Part shown: positions 1-10,667 of the stretch, piece by piece
Position numbering within the stretch: the first letter of the stretch is position 1
Layout of the letters: the number at the start of each line of letters is the position of its first letter
Source of the DNA: Zopfochytrium polystomum
Lineage: Eukaryota; Chytridiomycota; Chytridiomycetes; Chytridiales; Chytridiaceae
Direction of reading: 5' to 3'
Assembly (NCBI GenBank): GCA_025765615.1
Contig: JAIVFJ010000207.1
Coordinates: 1-64,000, forward strand
DNA: 64,000 nucleotides
Notes under the pieces: generated by a model
Database searches by the model: none
The model's input: the letters and a program-made list of their open reading frames with translations, nothing else
Told to the model about the DNA's origin: nothing
Made by a program: the position numbers and the translations under genes

Positions 1-15
1 TTTACACTATGTGAA

Positions 16-98
16 GGGCAGATGGCCGAGTTGGTCTAAGGCGCCAGATTAAGGCTCTGGTCTCTCCGGAGGCGTGGGTTCGAATCCCACTCTGCTCA
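16..98 (+). tRNA. tRNA-Leu (AAG)
   Basis: Full cloverleaf with a long variable arm, as expected for Leu. The acceptor GGGCAGA pairs with TCTGCTC through one G-U pair. The anticodon stem CCAGA/TCTGG closes the loop TTAAGGC (anticodon AAG), and the T arm is GTGGG/CCCAC. No intron is seen. A decayed relative with the same anticodon arm lies at 3170-3260. Confidence 0.95.
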
Positions 99-1135
99 AT
101 TACACTACCAGGATCACCTTTCAACACTGAGCCTTGATGATCTGCCCTTTCGGTCCACATAGAGGTTTTGACAATTGAATGTAATCAGAGTTCTATCTCC
201 CAATTGCCGAGCACACCAATAAATTTCAGGGAACCACACCTTAAGCTTAAGCTGCCCTTGGTTCCTTAACTCCAAAAAACTGAGCTAGTTTGAATTGTTG
301 ATCTGGTTTTAGCGCAAAGTACTGAGACCAAGAATTGTTGGTGGTCTGGTTGCTGGTTTAGCAGGCACCAGATGCAATGGCAGTGGACGTCGTCAGATGC
401 GCTAGGAGGCGTAGGCGACAAACAGCAAGAAGTCAAATTGCAGGTCGGCAAAACCAAAGCAAGTCATTGTCAGCAAACTGCAAATTGCAGTGGCTGGTAA
501 AAACATTGTCAATCTGGAGATTAAAGAAAATAGTAGTTGTCCAGTAAAAATTGAAATTGATAATGATATGATTATAGATGTTGTTGATTTGAGGCCACAA
601 AAGAGCATTCAATCAGTGGAATTCACAGCAGAAATTTTTCCTGCTGCTTTGTTATGTGCAAAGAAATTATTCTGGCTCAAAAATTATTTCAGGCTTCAAA
701 AGTATTGTGATATATGTCATGATATTTAATTAGTAAAAGTATTGCAATATTTTGGGCTATAGTATCAATTTGAAACCATAGTGGCTGGCAGCGAGCCGGT
801 GGAGATCCTCCAGGTGGGTGGCAGATTGTCAAACAGCCCCAAGTCAATAGACAAAAATTGAGGTTTTGGAACCACACTTTCTGCAGGAAAAAATTGAATG
901 TTTTTATAGAAATCAGGAAAAATAAGCAAATACCTGCTCACTGATATCTGTGATGGGAGGACTGGAATTCTGTCCTTTCTTTCCATTGAGAATTTTGGAC
1001 TTCTTGTGTAACATGTGTGCAACAAAAATCTTGATCTTTCATGCACTTCTGCTTCAATTTTTCTGCTTGACTGCTTTTCCAAAGACATCAGAAAGGCCTA
1101 TGTCCCAGCTATTGTCGCATGAGTGGGCGATCCTG
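99..1135. other. AT-rich spacer, no supported gene
   Basis: I see no convincing gene. The only protein-like stretch is a short open frame on the + strand at about 460-729 with mixed polar and hydrophobic composition. It lacks an ATG at a plausible start and has no recognisable domain, so it may be a transposon relic. Confidence 0.5.
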
Positions 1136-1206
1136 GGGATTGCTGGGGATTGAACCCAGGACCTCCTCCACCAGAAGGAGGAATCATACCACTAGACCAC
1201 AAACCC
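1136..1206 (-). tRNA. tRNA with CUG anticodon (Gln by anticodon, Pro-like body)
   Basis: On the minus strand the acceptor GGGTTTG pairs with CAATCCC with one T-T mismatch. The anticodon stem CCTCC/GGAGG closes the loop TTCTGGT, giving anticodon CTG, and the T arm CTGGG/CCCAG is perfect. The D arm GTCTAGTGGTATGAT and the predicted discriminator C resemble eukaryotic tRNA-Pro, whereas the anticodon reads Gln CAG codons. It is either a tRNA-Gln or an anticodon-shifted Pro relative; the acceptor mismatch leaves open a pseudogene. Confidence 0.75.
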
Positions 1207-2764
1207 TCCGCCTCATTTGAAGGTAAATTACGCTTCTAATGCTCTTTACAGATTTGCCTTAAGGGCCCCAACAGCTACTGGCCCCAGATTCATGTCTTTC
1301 TTCAGGCAGTGATGCAGTTGACAACCTTGCACTAATCATGCACCAGCACGACTCCTAAACAAGTCCACGTCACTATGCCCGCCTTTCTGCGGCAGAGTAT
1401 TGGTGCAATTGCCTATCTGCACATTCTGCTCCAAAAGCTTGAACACCAGCAGATACAGCAGATATCAGCAGGTTTTTCTTTGGATGCAAGCGGATATACA
1501 CAGTCAAATTTGATATCTGCGACTGCTTATATCATTATCTGCCAAATGTCTGCAAGTCGGTTAGCAACCCTTGTCCATCTCTACCTTACCTGCATCCAGA
1601 AGCAGATATCCACTTTGGGTTGGTGTTTGACCACAACCCTTTGTTGTTTGTGCTGGGACTGATAAGTGTGGTGGTTTTTCTCTTTTTTTTCCCCTTTTTT
1701 TTTTTTTTTTTTGTGTGTTTCCCACAGACGTAGGACTTGCTCCCACATCACTTGACTGCCTATCGTGGGGTGCCTAATACCGCCATTACATCACCTTATG
1801 CATTGGGTCCTGGGATGTTCCCCAGTGTCCAAAGTGGCAAGCCTGCATCCCTAACAGGCCCAGTATCCCTCTGACCAAATTGCTTTACCTCTGCACCAGT
1901 GCCGTCACTGTCTGCCAACAATTTGTGGTTTTTTGGATGACGGCTATATTCATTACTGGATTCACAGCTAGCCTCTGCCATGACAAACCCTGTGATTACG
2001 ATAGTCGGACCTATGCTGTAGTTCCCCTCTGCTTGACACTATAGCTGGATTCAACCAAAGATCTCACCCCAGGAACAGTCCCTGGCGACTGGGAAAGAGT
2101 TGGTCCAGCAGACAATTTTGGATTCAAAGATTGCAGCTGGTTGTGGAAGGCCAGAAACCTTGAGGCAAAAGTAACTACTTCCATTTAGGGTCAGTTTGAG
2201 CTCAGTGGCAGAATGTAGTGTGAAACCGCAAATGTCAGCAGTGCTGCATTTGTGGACATGACAGACAAACAAACCCACTGGCCCTACATCAGGCTCCAGG
2301 GTGTGACAGACAACACAGTGGCATTGAGCAAACCATAAGTAATAAACATACAAAAGCCTTCAAATGAAGGCAAAGCACAGTGGATTAAGTGTCTGCAGCA
2401 CAATTGGGAGGTGGGGGAGGGGTTGATGGGCAGGTGATCTCTTAAGAAAAGAAAATGGGACTGTGGAGCTCCAATTACGCAGACTTTTTGATCTGAAGCG
2501 ACTTGACACCAATGGTGACATCCAACAGAGACATGAGGGCAAAATTATTTACAGAGATATCCTGAAAATTTTGGTGAGTGAGAACAGGGCCAGAGACTGT
2601 CAGCTGAAAAATTGCCAGAAATAACAAAATGCTGACAAACTAGTCATTTCTTTGTATTGGCAGGTCAGTCTGCTGTCCAGTCACTGACAGGAGTATTGAT
2701 TTCAACTTTGCAAGTGGGTCACTCACCAAGGTTTTCAGGATATTGCAGTAACAGATAGAGAAAT
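1207..2764. other. gene-free repeat-island DNA
   Basis: No gene supported. There is a T-rich tract at about 1680-1712 (CTTTTTTTTCCCC followed by a long T run). Short open frames on both strands show no domain and no codon bias. Confidence 0.5.
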
Positions 2765-2845
2765 GAGCAGAGTGGGATTCGAACCCACGCCTCTCTCGAG
2801 ACTACGACCTGAACGTAGCGCCTTGGACCGCTCGGCCATCTGCCC
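2765..2845 (-). tRNA. tRNA-Leu (CAG)
   Basis: Minus-strand cloverleaf with long variable arm. The acceptor GGGCAGA pairs with TCTGCTC, and the anticodon stem CTACG/CGTAG closes TTCAGGT (anticodon CAG). D arm and T arm match the tRNA-Leu at 16-98 almost exactly, so the two isoacceptors share a recent ancestor. No intron. Confidence 0.95.
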
Positions 2846-3169
2846 CCATCCTCACACATCCGTTATGGCCTTGCCCTTGTTCACATAGACCCCACCAAAG
2901 CCACAGAGCACCTACTAGGCTGAAATATTTGAGGAGGTTCAAAGCCCAAAGGACTGCTGCAAACTGCCCCCAATGAGGGGGGGACCCACCTGCAATACCT
3001 GCAATGGCCAACAGTGCCTGTGGTTAGCTCACAGTTTGCCTCTTGAAGAATCAAATTTGAACAAAATTGGGTGCAACTGTTGGGATTCACAAGCAGTAGC
3101 ACATGTGCAGCAAGACCAAAGTGCAGTAGCTGCCAGAGTGGACCCTAAGCACTTGGCTGCATGTCCAAT

Positions 3170-3260
3170 GGGAAGATGGTCGAGTTGGCCTAACTGCCTA
3201 AGGCACCAGATTAAGGCTCTGGTCTCTCCAGAGGCGTGGGCTTGAATCCCACTTTGCTTA
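3170..3260 (+). pseudogene. tRNA-Leu (AAG) pseudogene
   Basis: Same anticodon arm and variable arm as the tRNA at 16-98, but the D loop carries an insertion (GGCCTAACTGCC), the acceptor GGGAAGA/TTTGCTT no longer pairs properly, and the B-box TTCGAAT is TTGAATC-like (CTTGAAT). It is a decayed duplicate. Confidence 0.8.
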
Positions 3261-3427
3261 ATTGTGCACTGCACATTTAGCCCAGTAGCTGCATTGCCAA
3301 AAGTGAGTAGTAGTCTCTCCCTCTTAAGGGATCTCTGACTGATGGATTTTGCTGTATACCTCCTTCCACTAGGACACTTGGCTGGATTCGATGCAAGCAC
3401 ATCCCCTTCCAGTGGTTCCCAGTCTAT

Positions 3428-3549
3428 GCTGTAAAAAGTCTACTATGAGTGAGTGAGTGGAATGAGTGAAGGAAGTGGAGATGTGCGTTTGTGGGTGGTC
3501 CTTCTCCCCAACTTGGAGAGAAAGAGAAGAAAACTCTGCTATGAATGGT
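3428..3549 (+). repeat. dispersed repeat, copy 1 (inverted partner at 61,116)
   Basis: About 120 bp that reappears in reverse complement at 61,116-61,236. It includes a GTGAGTGAGTG stretch, GGAGATGTGCGTTTGTGGG and CTTCTCCCCAACTTGGAGAG. The two copies differ by scattered substitutions. Family unknown; both lie in AT-richer islands next to tRNA genes. Confidence 0.75.
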
Positions 3550-3661
3550 AGGGGCAGACAGTTGGTGCAGCAGGCCAGTACCCTGACAGACTCTAAGAGG
3601 GGCTTCTTTGTTTTTGGTACTTGATTATCTGTGATTTGTTTAAGCTCAGCCTCAGAGATGG

Positions 3662-3733
3662 GGGGGTATATATCAGTGGTAGATAGCTCGCTTTGCTTGC
3701 GAGATGCCGTGGGTTCGAACCCCACTGCCTCCA
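3662..3733 (+). tRNA. tRNA-Ala (TGC)
   Basis: The acceptor GGGGGTA pairs with TGCCTCC (two G-U type pairs), the anticodon stem CTCGC/GCGAG closes TTTGCTT (anticodon TGC), the T arm GTGGG/CCCAC is intact and the discriminator is A. The D stem is TATC/GATA instead of the usual GCTC/GAGC, a compensated change that also alters the A box. Functional status is therefore uncertain. Confidence 0.85.
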
Positions 3734-4329
3734 TTGTTGGAGTATTCATAAATGGGTTGTACTGTATTCAAGATTGTCTAACCCCTTTGTACCCTCATGA
3801 TGGTATTTAAGAGATGTACAAGTACTTGGTAAGGTTCCCAAGGTTTCATTCCACAGGCCAGACACCACACCACGTCAATGTGCTTTACACTGACAAGTTG
3901 ATAGGAATTGATCCAGAGCCATAGCCCCTTCTTTGCTCACATACTCAATGGAGTTTTGCCCTCATCAGGGTGATGCAACAGGGTGTCTTAGTCTCCCAGA
4001 AAGACCAGGGTTGCAGTTTTACAGTTGGCTGTCTCAGGATGTTTGGCTTCTGTTTTGGATGTCGCAACAGTTGCGGTGGGTTGCAAGGTTGGAACAAGTG
4101 GGTGGCGGCAGGAAGCTGCGTCGGTGGCTCATACAGACTCGTTGACTGAAAGTTAGTGCGAAATGGTTTACAAGAGGAAACAAACCACGACCTGCATCTG
4201 CCTTCTTCGTGACAATACTTTGGTTTTTATGTGAGAGCAGATGTGTGTACCCTGCGTTTCTGCTAAGAAACCTTTCCAGCTCTGTGCCGTCGAAAGTCTA
4301 CCACACTTCGCGTCTCCTGCAACTTCTGG
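3734..4329. other. spacer, no gene seen
   Basis: No ORF with protein-like composition, no repeat recognised within the window. Confidence 0.4.
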
Positions 4330-4515
4330 TCAGGATTCAGACATAGTCTCTGGCTTGACGCTGTGCTCGTCCTCGTACCGCAGCCTTTTCCACTCATCGA
4401 GGTACTCGAGGTTCCCAACGTGCATCAGCTTCATGGGATACCCACTGAAGTCTGAAATGAATACCCCGCTATATTTCTCTGCAAACTCACTCAGATCAGC
4501 TTTCTTCGTGCACAT
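4330..4515 (-). CDS. short protein-like ORF, possible gene fragment
   Basis: A 61-codon minus-strand frame from an ATG at 4515 with balanced, globular-looking composition (DLSEFAEKYSGVFISDFSGY, then LEYLDEWKRLRYEDE). I do not recognise a family. There is no signal peptide, membrane segment or clear upstream exon. It may be a real small gene, an exon, or a relic inside the repeat island. Confidence 0.3.
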   Translation of the reverse strand: MCTKKADLSEFAEKYSGVFISDFSGYPMKLMHVGNLEYLDEWKRLRYEDEHSVKPETMSES

Positions 4516-4831
4516 GACCTCACCACTTTAGTGGGGATATAACTTTCTACTAATTCCCATACTTCTGGGGAAAAAAAAACAATGAGAAGCTGTTCCAGTC
4601 ACAGCAGGGCCGCCCGTTTTATGCAACACCACGCTCTTTGACGGTACCATGCATGTACAAGTTTTTATAAGAAACAATCAAAACTGAAAAAAAGTTTCTG
4701 GACCGCCTATGTTTTGGGACATGAACGAAAACTTTTGCTAGGGGCGTACTGAACAATACAATACTACAAAACAACGATTCTCTCAACCCACTCAAATCCT
4801 CTCGCCATCTTTTGTGCCCGTTGGCGGCGGT

Positions 4832-5932
4832 TCAATGGCTGTCGTAGCAGCAAGATCGGTCAAGGCCTATAGCCTCTGTCAATATCTGCGAGATCCTTTC
4901 CATGAGCGCTCTTTTCCTCACTTCAATCGGCTCCTTCACAGCCACCGCATCCTTCACCGTCAGCATCGACGTAAAAGCCTTGGCGCCCTCAGGACCCTTG
5001 ACGCCCTGCACCGTGAATACCACGTTCCGCAAGTAAGGCGCCGCCCAAACCACGGCTGCGCCCCACGGAGTGGGTACCAGCACGGCTGCGACCCTGTCCA
5101 GCGACAACTCGTTCAGGAGCCTGAAGCAGCCGCTTAACGTGACCTCGCGCATGCTGATGGCCCAGTCGTTGATGACGCACCGCTGATGGCGCGACTCTCT
5201 TGCCGTGAGAAACGGCAAGGACGGAGGGCAAGGGATGAGGCAGAAAAGTTCGCCATCAGGGACGCCTCGCACGTCAAGTGTGCGGCCGCGGCGTGGTCGT
5301 CGAAGGAGATAACTACCAGCGTTGCAGCGTCGCCAACCTCGAGCCTGTTGAGCGTCACCGAACTGGGTGGAGGCGTCGCCCACCCCGACACCGCTGTCCG
5401 ATCCGCCAACGTCCCGCAGCACCACCTCCCACGGCCGCCGCGGAGCCTCCAGGGAGACGGGCTTGTCCCTGCGCGTGTCCGAAACAAAGAGCATCGGCTC
5501 CCCGATGCACCAACAGCACACCTGCCGCGACATCGCCACGCGGTTCACGTTCGGCAGTTGCATGGTTGGCGCGTCGCTGTAGCGGATTGCAGCGTCGTCG
5601 AAGATTGCTCGCTGTGGCCTGGGGAAGTAGCCCTTGAGGAGGAAGTGGAGCATTACTGGGATCACAGGGAAGATGACTGAGTAGATGCAGCAGTTGAAGC
5701 TTCAAGCTTCCGCGTCGTTGAAGGTGACTTGGTAGGGAGGTTTGGTTGGTGGTGGGGGTGGCGGCGCGGTGCCCATTTGCGGTTGGTAGGTGGGCCTGTC
5801 GGATGCTGAAGGGATCCGGAGAGGGGGCGTGAAGTAGACAGCAGTAAGCGTCTTGCCCTGCTTGCTATCGCTGCCCTTTATCCTCACTGTGATACTACTC
5901 ACCCCAAGCCGCCTCCACGGCCATCCGGCCAT
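4832..5932 (-). pseudogene. hypothetical single-pass membrane protein interrupted by TGA
   Basis: A long minus-strand frame reads MAGWPWRR near 5932, a Pro-rich stretch (TAPPPPPPTKPP), then an in-frame TGA at 5702-5704, and continues in the same frame with a hydrophobic segment (IYSVIFPVIPVMLHFLL, about 5690-5640) and a conserved-looking tail to 4832. A second frame at about 5350-5230 (EVGDAATLVVISFDDHAAAA) looks more protein-like than the frame that is open there. An unrecognised intron, an indel, or decay is therefore likely. No family recognised. It could be a gene with introns I cannot place rather than a pseudogene. Confidence 0.35.
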
Positions 5933-6010
5933 CGCTGCCACGGACCGGCTTCGTTAGCACTGATCGGCTTCGTTGGCACTGATCAGCCGCTGGATGGATT
6001 TGTCAATGCC

Positions 6011-6249
6011 AGGACCTCGACTTTAGCACCTTTCAAATGTATTTTTGACTGATCAGCACATTTAGCATACTCCCACAGCTGTCCACTGCCGTTCTGGAAA
6101 AAAGTTCTAAGTGAGGGCTGAAAAAAAAAATCAAAAATCCTTTGAGCCCAAGTTTACCTTGCACACACCTGAGCCCAGGACGTGAGGGAAGGACCAGTAA
6201 GCAAACCACATGTGTAGAACACGATTACGGTGTCGAAACGGCGGTGGAC
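6011..6249. repeat. 335-bp-spaced direct repeat, copy 1
   Basis: A 239 bp segment beginning AGGACCTCGACTTTAGCACC and ending near GTCGAAACGGCGGTGGAC, repeated in direct orientation at 6346-6586 with scattered differences. A shorter part (CCAGAAAAAAATTATAAGTG and following) recurs at 6258-6312, so the array may be an older, partly decayed tandem. No coding potential recognised. Confidence 0.85.
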
Positions 6250-6345
6250 TGTGTTTCCAGAAAAAAATTATAAGTGAGGACCAATTTTTTTTTTTTTTTT
6301 GGGCCAACCTTGCACTGCAAAGGTTCCTTAATAGAAACCTCCACC

Positions 6346-6586
6346 AGGACCTCAACGTTAGCACCTTTTTAATGTACTTTTGACCGATCAACACGTTTAT
6401 CATACTCCTACCGCCGTCCACCACCATCCTGGAAAAATTTCTAAGTGAGGGCCGAAGAAAAAAAAATCGGAAATTCTTTGAGGCCAAGTTTACCCTTGCA
6501 CAGACCCAAGCCCAGGACGTGAGGGCAGGACCAGTAAGTAAACCACACGTGTAGAACACGATTCTGGCGTCGAAACAGCGGTGGAC
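6346..6586. repeat. 335-bp-spaced direct repeat, copy 2
   Basis: Second copy of the 6011-6249 unit (AGGACCTCAACGTTAGCACC to GTCGAAACAGCGGTGGAC). Shared landmarks include CCCAGGACGTGAGGG and GTGTAGAACACGATT. Long minus-strand open frames through both copies look like non-coding runs. Confidence 0.85.
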
Positions 6587-7364
6587 AGCCTCCTCCAAAA
6601 CATTTCCTGAGCGGGCACAGAAATTGGACGCATGGGGGCCATTCCCAAGGATGGAAGACTTCAAGGCGCTTGTCTCGAAAATGACCGCCGAGGATCCAAA
6701 ACTTCGACCCACTGCTCTCGACTGCCTCCGCGAGCTTTCCGCGCTTATTTCAGCTCTGTGAGGGGAGATTAGTGGATCTTGTCTGGAACGAAAAAGATTC
6801 GGTGGTGATGCGGGGTTGTAGGCCGTCACAGTGGTTACAGCATCAAGTTTTGGTTGGTAAAATGTGACGGAATTTGAAACAGTAGGAGGTGTTGCGGGTT
6901 GATGCCAGTCATCAATCACCTCCCCTTTTTTGAACGTCCGCGTTGTCACCCTCAGTGCGAAAAGCACTATCCGTTCACCTCACACCGCCCCCCCCCGTAA
7001 ACTCGCAACCGCCCCACAGATGGTGGACGCCTGGAGGGCCTCCAATCGTCGTCGCCTCCCCACTGACCTCTAGTCCATCGGTGCTTACTATCGGAGAGTC
7101 TACCTCTCCCCTCCAATGACCATTCCGTTTATCCTCATCCCACAAAGACTTCCACGCCATCAATGCCATCAATCGACCAACGCCCTCTATGGAGGTCCCC
7201 CTTCCTTTGCCCTACTCTTGCTGGAGCGGAGTGGGCTGATTCGGCGTTTTGGTGGAGTGATCAGTATCTAAAAAAGCTTTTTCACTTGCGCTTTCATTTT
7301 CTTTAGTTCTGTTAGTTTCTCACAAAGATGAACATAATACATTTTGGGGATGCTTTGTGATGTT
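6587..7364. other. intergenic, no gene seen
   Basis: No supported gene. It holds the presumed 3' flank of the minus-strand gene at 7365-8478. Confidence 0.4.
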
Positions 7365-8478
7365 TCACTTTTTGCCATTCTTCTGCTGCTGTTTGTAGGC
7401 CGAGTTTGCCTGCCTCCGTGCTGTTCGATCCTCTTTCAACTTCATATTAGCCGCTTTTTGGGCTATGCCCTCTTGAGATTTCTGCTTTTCGGCCCACGCT
7501 TTGCCCAAGCTCGACTGAGTGCCCTTGTTCTGCTGCATCTTTTGCCTGTGCTGGTAAGCCTGCAGCTCCTTTGGCGTGGGGTTGAAGTTGACCTGCTTGC
7601 CAGATTGAGCCGACTGCTTAAGCGCAGCCTTTATTTGACGCGGGCCGGGCTTTGCGTCTTGTGGCCAGGACACTTGGGCAACAGTGTTTCCGCGAGCACC
7701 CTTTTCGTCCGTTGTTGGATTTGTTGAAAGAAAAAAAGAAGAAAAAAAGTAATTCGAAGGTGGTCTTAGACGAGGCCAACGCGAAGTTGGGTGGGTGGGC
7801 CGGTGGGAGGTATATAACGAGACGCGGGAGAAGGAAAAAAGAAACGGACTCACCCCCGACGTGTTTTTCTGAACGGCCAATTTCGCCCTACCGTTGTACG
7901 GCATCTCGTTGTCCATCCGGTGGCCGGTCGACTGCCTCGTGGTCAGGCTCGGGTCTTGAATCTTCTCCACAAGCGTGTGGCGCTGGGCGCCGCCCGCGCC
8001 GCCAAACTTGCCGTTCGGGATCCTGTCAATGTGCCCCGAAAAGGCGCGGCGGTTCCCTGGGTTGTCCAGGCCGACGGCTTGCTCGGTCGTGCTGAACTTG
8101 GACGGTGCTTTCATGTCCGCACCCCTTTGTTTCCCAGTGCGCTAATGACCAAAGGGGAACATGGTCAGCAATGGCTGGCTGGAGTGTTTGGGGGTAGCAG
8201 CGCATAGGAAGGCGAAGGCAGGGAAGGCGCCAGCGAGAGACACTAGCGAGACACGGTGGGGTGGTCGATGGGGCTCGTACCCTTTCCAGGATGGGGGAGG
8301 CGGCGACGAGGCCATCGTTCCCGTTATCGTTTGCAACGGCATCAGCAGGGGTGTTTTGGACGAAAACGAGTGGGGGCAGGCAGAAGAGGAGGATGAAGAC
8401 GAGGAACAATAGCCGAGAGGCGGGGGCGTTGTAACCCTGGCGAGGCCGAGGAGGGCGTGTCTGAGAGGCGGCAGCCAT
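7365..8478 (-). CDS. hypothetical membrane-anchored basic protein, three exons
   Basis: Predicted exons on the minus strand are 8478-8281, 8141-7854 and 7700-7365, all in phase 0, giving 273 residues. Intron 1 is GTACGA...CATTAG (139 nt) and intron 2 is GTGAGT...AAAAG (153 nt). Residues 22-40 form a hydrophobic signal-anchor (LLFLVFILLFCLPPLVF). The rest is soluble, and the last 90 residues are Lys/Gln-rich (KELQAYQHRQKMQQNKG). Joining exon 1 to exon 2 restores one continuous frame, which supports a single gene. I do not recognise the family. A (GA)n tract lies 105-140 bp upstream of the start. Confidence 0.65.
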
Positions 8479-10383
8479 TGCTTGTGGTTGTGGTGTGTGT
8501 GTGTGTGTGTGTGTGTGCGTGTGTACGAGAAGGAGTGCAAATTGAAATGATTTGAAGGCTCCGAATTTAAAGGAGAGGCGTGGAGAGAGAGAGAGAGAGT
8601 GAGAGAGAGAGAGAGAGGGCTGTGTCCCCTATCCCTGTTCCACGGAAACAAACAATCGCGGCGAGGCATTTGGACAAGCACTGGACTACAGACAGAGCTT
8701 CTCATTCATTCCCTTTTAAATATTTTGATCAAATGAAAATGAAGAATAATTTTTCTGCCGAGAATCTGTTTTGCAAAAGGAAAAAAAAAAACCGACTCCG
8801 CCCAGCCACACAGTCAAAGCCTTGGGATTTCGGTCCTCAGCCCGCAGGCGGTTTGGTTTGCGGAAACAACCTGCAAGTTGTCTTGCGGAAATCGGTCCAC
8901 GAAAAAGACCAGAAGTCCGACAAAATTATTCATGGGACGAACTAGCTAAACCGGTTAACGTTGGGCTGTACCGGGAGTGGGGACGTCCACCCATCCGAGC
9001 CGCCGTTGCAAATTTGCGGATACCTACAATAACGTACTTGCGCTGGTCACGGGCCCGCTCGCTCACGCAATCAAGCACCGTCACTCACGCACTCCCGGCC
9101 ACCCGGACTTTCGTCAGCACCAACTACCATCCCCGCCCCACCACCCCTCCAAACACACACACACACACACACAGTGTCGTCGGTGGACCCGTCCGTAAAA
9201 CAATTCACCCAAGAACGAAACAAATAGAAAGGAACACAATCACTGCTCTTTCTGTATTTTCGAGTCTTTTTCAGTGCTTCAAAAGAACACCGAACCGTGC
9301 GACGACAAACAGAATATGTTCGACAGCCAACGCCGACGTCCATCCTCGCTGCCAGGTTCTGTAATTGTCTGGTGAAAGGCCTCGCACTCCCGCCGCCCAA
9401 CGCCGCGAAAACCACTCGCATCACCAGCGATGCGCTTGTCTGCCACCCCAGACCATCCACGGTTAGAGTTGAATCGATCCATAGCCCGCCCGCGTGCCAG
9501 AGCCTTGAATCTGCCCCAATGGGCCTCCTCCGATGACGCCGAACCCCATCGACGCAGGGCGAGCTCCGACTGCACAAATCGCTCTGTGCGAGTGCTGTGC
9601 GAGCGTGATCGGCGAACGTTCCGTCGCAAATCGCTGCTTGCCCCCGGGCGTATCGCGGTTCGAGAGGTCGGTCAAAGCAGAAAGAGGAGCGAATGCAGGA
9701 GACGCGTTCACGCTTCAGGTATTGCATGGCTTGTGCCCATTTTGCGGCTTGCGCAGACGGCCATGTCGTTAGCTTTTTCCACGGGCAATACTTAATAGAG
9801 TGTGTAATTCTCCTTAGTACCATCGCTTGCTCCACAGCGTTGGTCAAATTGTGCAGTGTCTACTTCACAGAAGCGCGTTTGTGGCAGGTCAAGCAAAATG
9901 GCGGGGACTGTTGCACAGGGCATAACTGATAGGCCAACCTTGAAGTCGTTCAGATTCTGCTGGAGAGCATTGAAGTCGGACTTTCTCCGTTAAAGGTCGA
10001 ATCGGGCTCGGGTTCTTTGAACAAAGTCGTTTGAAGATTTTTTGCCAGATTGGGTGCAAACTCTGGAAATAACAACTCAGCTGTCCTTCAACAAGCAAGC
10101 TTTCATTCGCGACCCCATGATGTCATACTTGCGCTTTGACCTCCACACATCGAGCCACAGCAAAGTCGTCCGGCAGGGTGTCTGCTCGCGTGTGCGCATC
10201 ACGCGCTTTTTTTGCCAGAACGCGCGCCTCCCACCTGTGGGGTTGTCATGCAGTGCGCAACTCAGTGTCTCTCCACAGCCAGAGTGTCTCTCCGCCCAAA
10301 AGCACTCAAAAACGGCTCGCTCGAAAAAAGCAGCGACACGAACCAACCCGCAGAGATCCCCCCCAAAACAAACAAAACAAAGA
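8479..10383. other. intergenic region with (TG)n, (GA)n and (CA)n tracts
   Basis: Contains (TG)n at about 8491-8517, (GA)n at 8583-8618 and (CA)n at about 9157-9174. A 258-codon minus-strand open frame at 9071-9847 has no domain, runs through the CA repeat and is best explained by high GC. No supported gene. Confidence 0.5.
8583..8618. repeat. (GA)n tract in a promoter region
   Basis: An interrupted GA repeat 105-140 bp upstream of the start codon of the minus-strand gene 8478-7365. It is one of several purine/pyrimidine tracts upstream of genes in this window. Confidence 0.8.
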
Positions 10384-10667
10384 ATGCCCTCCATCTCCCG
10401 ACTCCTCCTCCTCGCCCTGCCAGCCAGCCCTCATCGCATCCCTCCCGGCAGCCGCCTTCGTCTACCAACACAACTCGGTCTTCTACCTCGCCGACTGCGC
10501 CACCTGAGGCATCAACTCGTTCTGCCCGACCGCCCCGGCCAGCTACATCAAGTACGTCCCCGACGGCTCATCCAACGGCGTCGCCGCCGACTACTCCGCT
10601 GTGTCGCTCGGCTCGCTGACCACGTGGCAGGGCGCTAACTACGGCTCGGACTTTACCAACGGCTGTC
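10384..10667 (+). pseudogene. 5' fragment of a secreted-protein gene, truncated
   Basis: The ATG at 10384 opens a signal-like start (MPSISRLLLLALPA). A frameshift near 10425 leads to a protein-like frame (IASLPAAAFVYQHNSVFYLA, then a TGA at 10505, then INSFCPTAPASYIKYVP, and TTWQGANYGSDFTNGC). The coding similarity stops abruptly at about 10667, where sequence in the opposite orientation from an ankyrin-like gene begins. There are two disabling lesions plus truncation. Composition (Ser/Thr/Gly/Asn-rich, few Cys) suggests a wall or surface protein. A similar-looking C-terminal fragment lies at 26,031, but I cannot show they belong together. Confidence 0.55.

Noticed and set aside
3369..3749. 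126-codon minus-strand ORF starting MNTPTMEAVGFEPTASRK
   Set aside because: The VGFEPTASR-type start is the well-known antisense translation of a tRNA 3' half; it is the shadow of the tRNA-Ala at 3,662-3,733.
6131..6967. 278-codon minus-strand ORF
   Set aside because: Runs through the intergenic direct repeats and A-rich tracts, has no domain and no codon bias.
9071..9847. 258-codon minus-strand ORF
   Set aside because: Low-information composition, crosses a CA microsatellite (VCVCVCV), no splice-supported structure.
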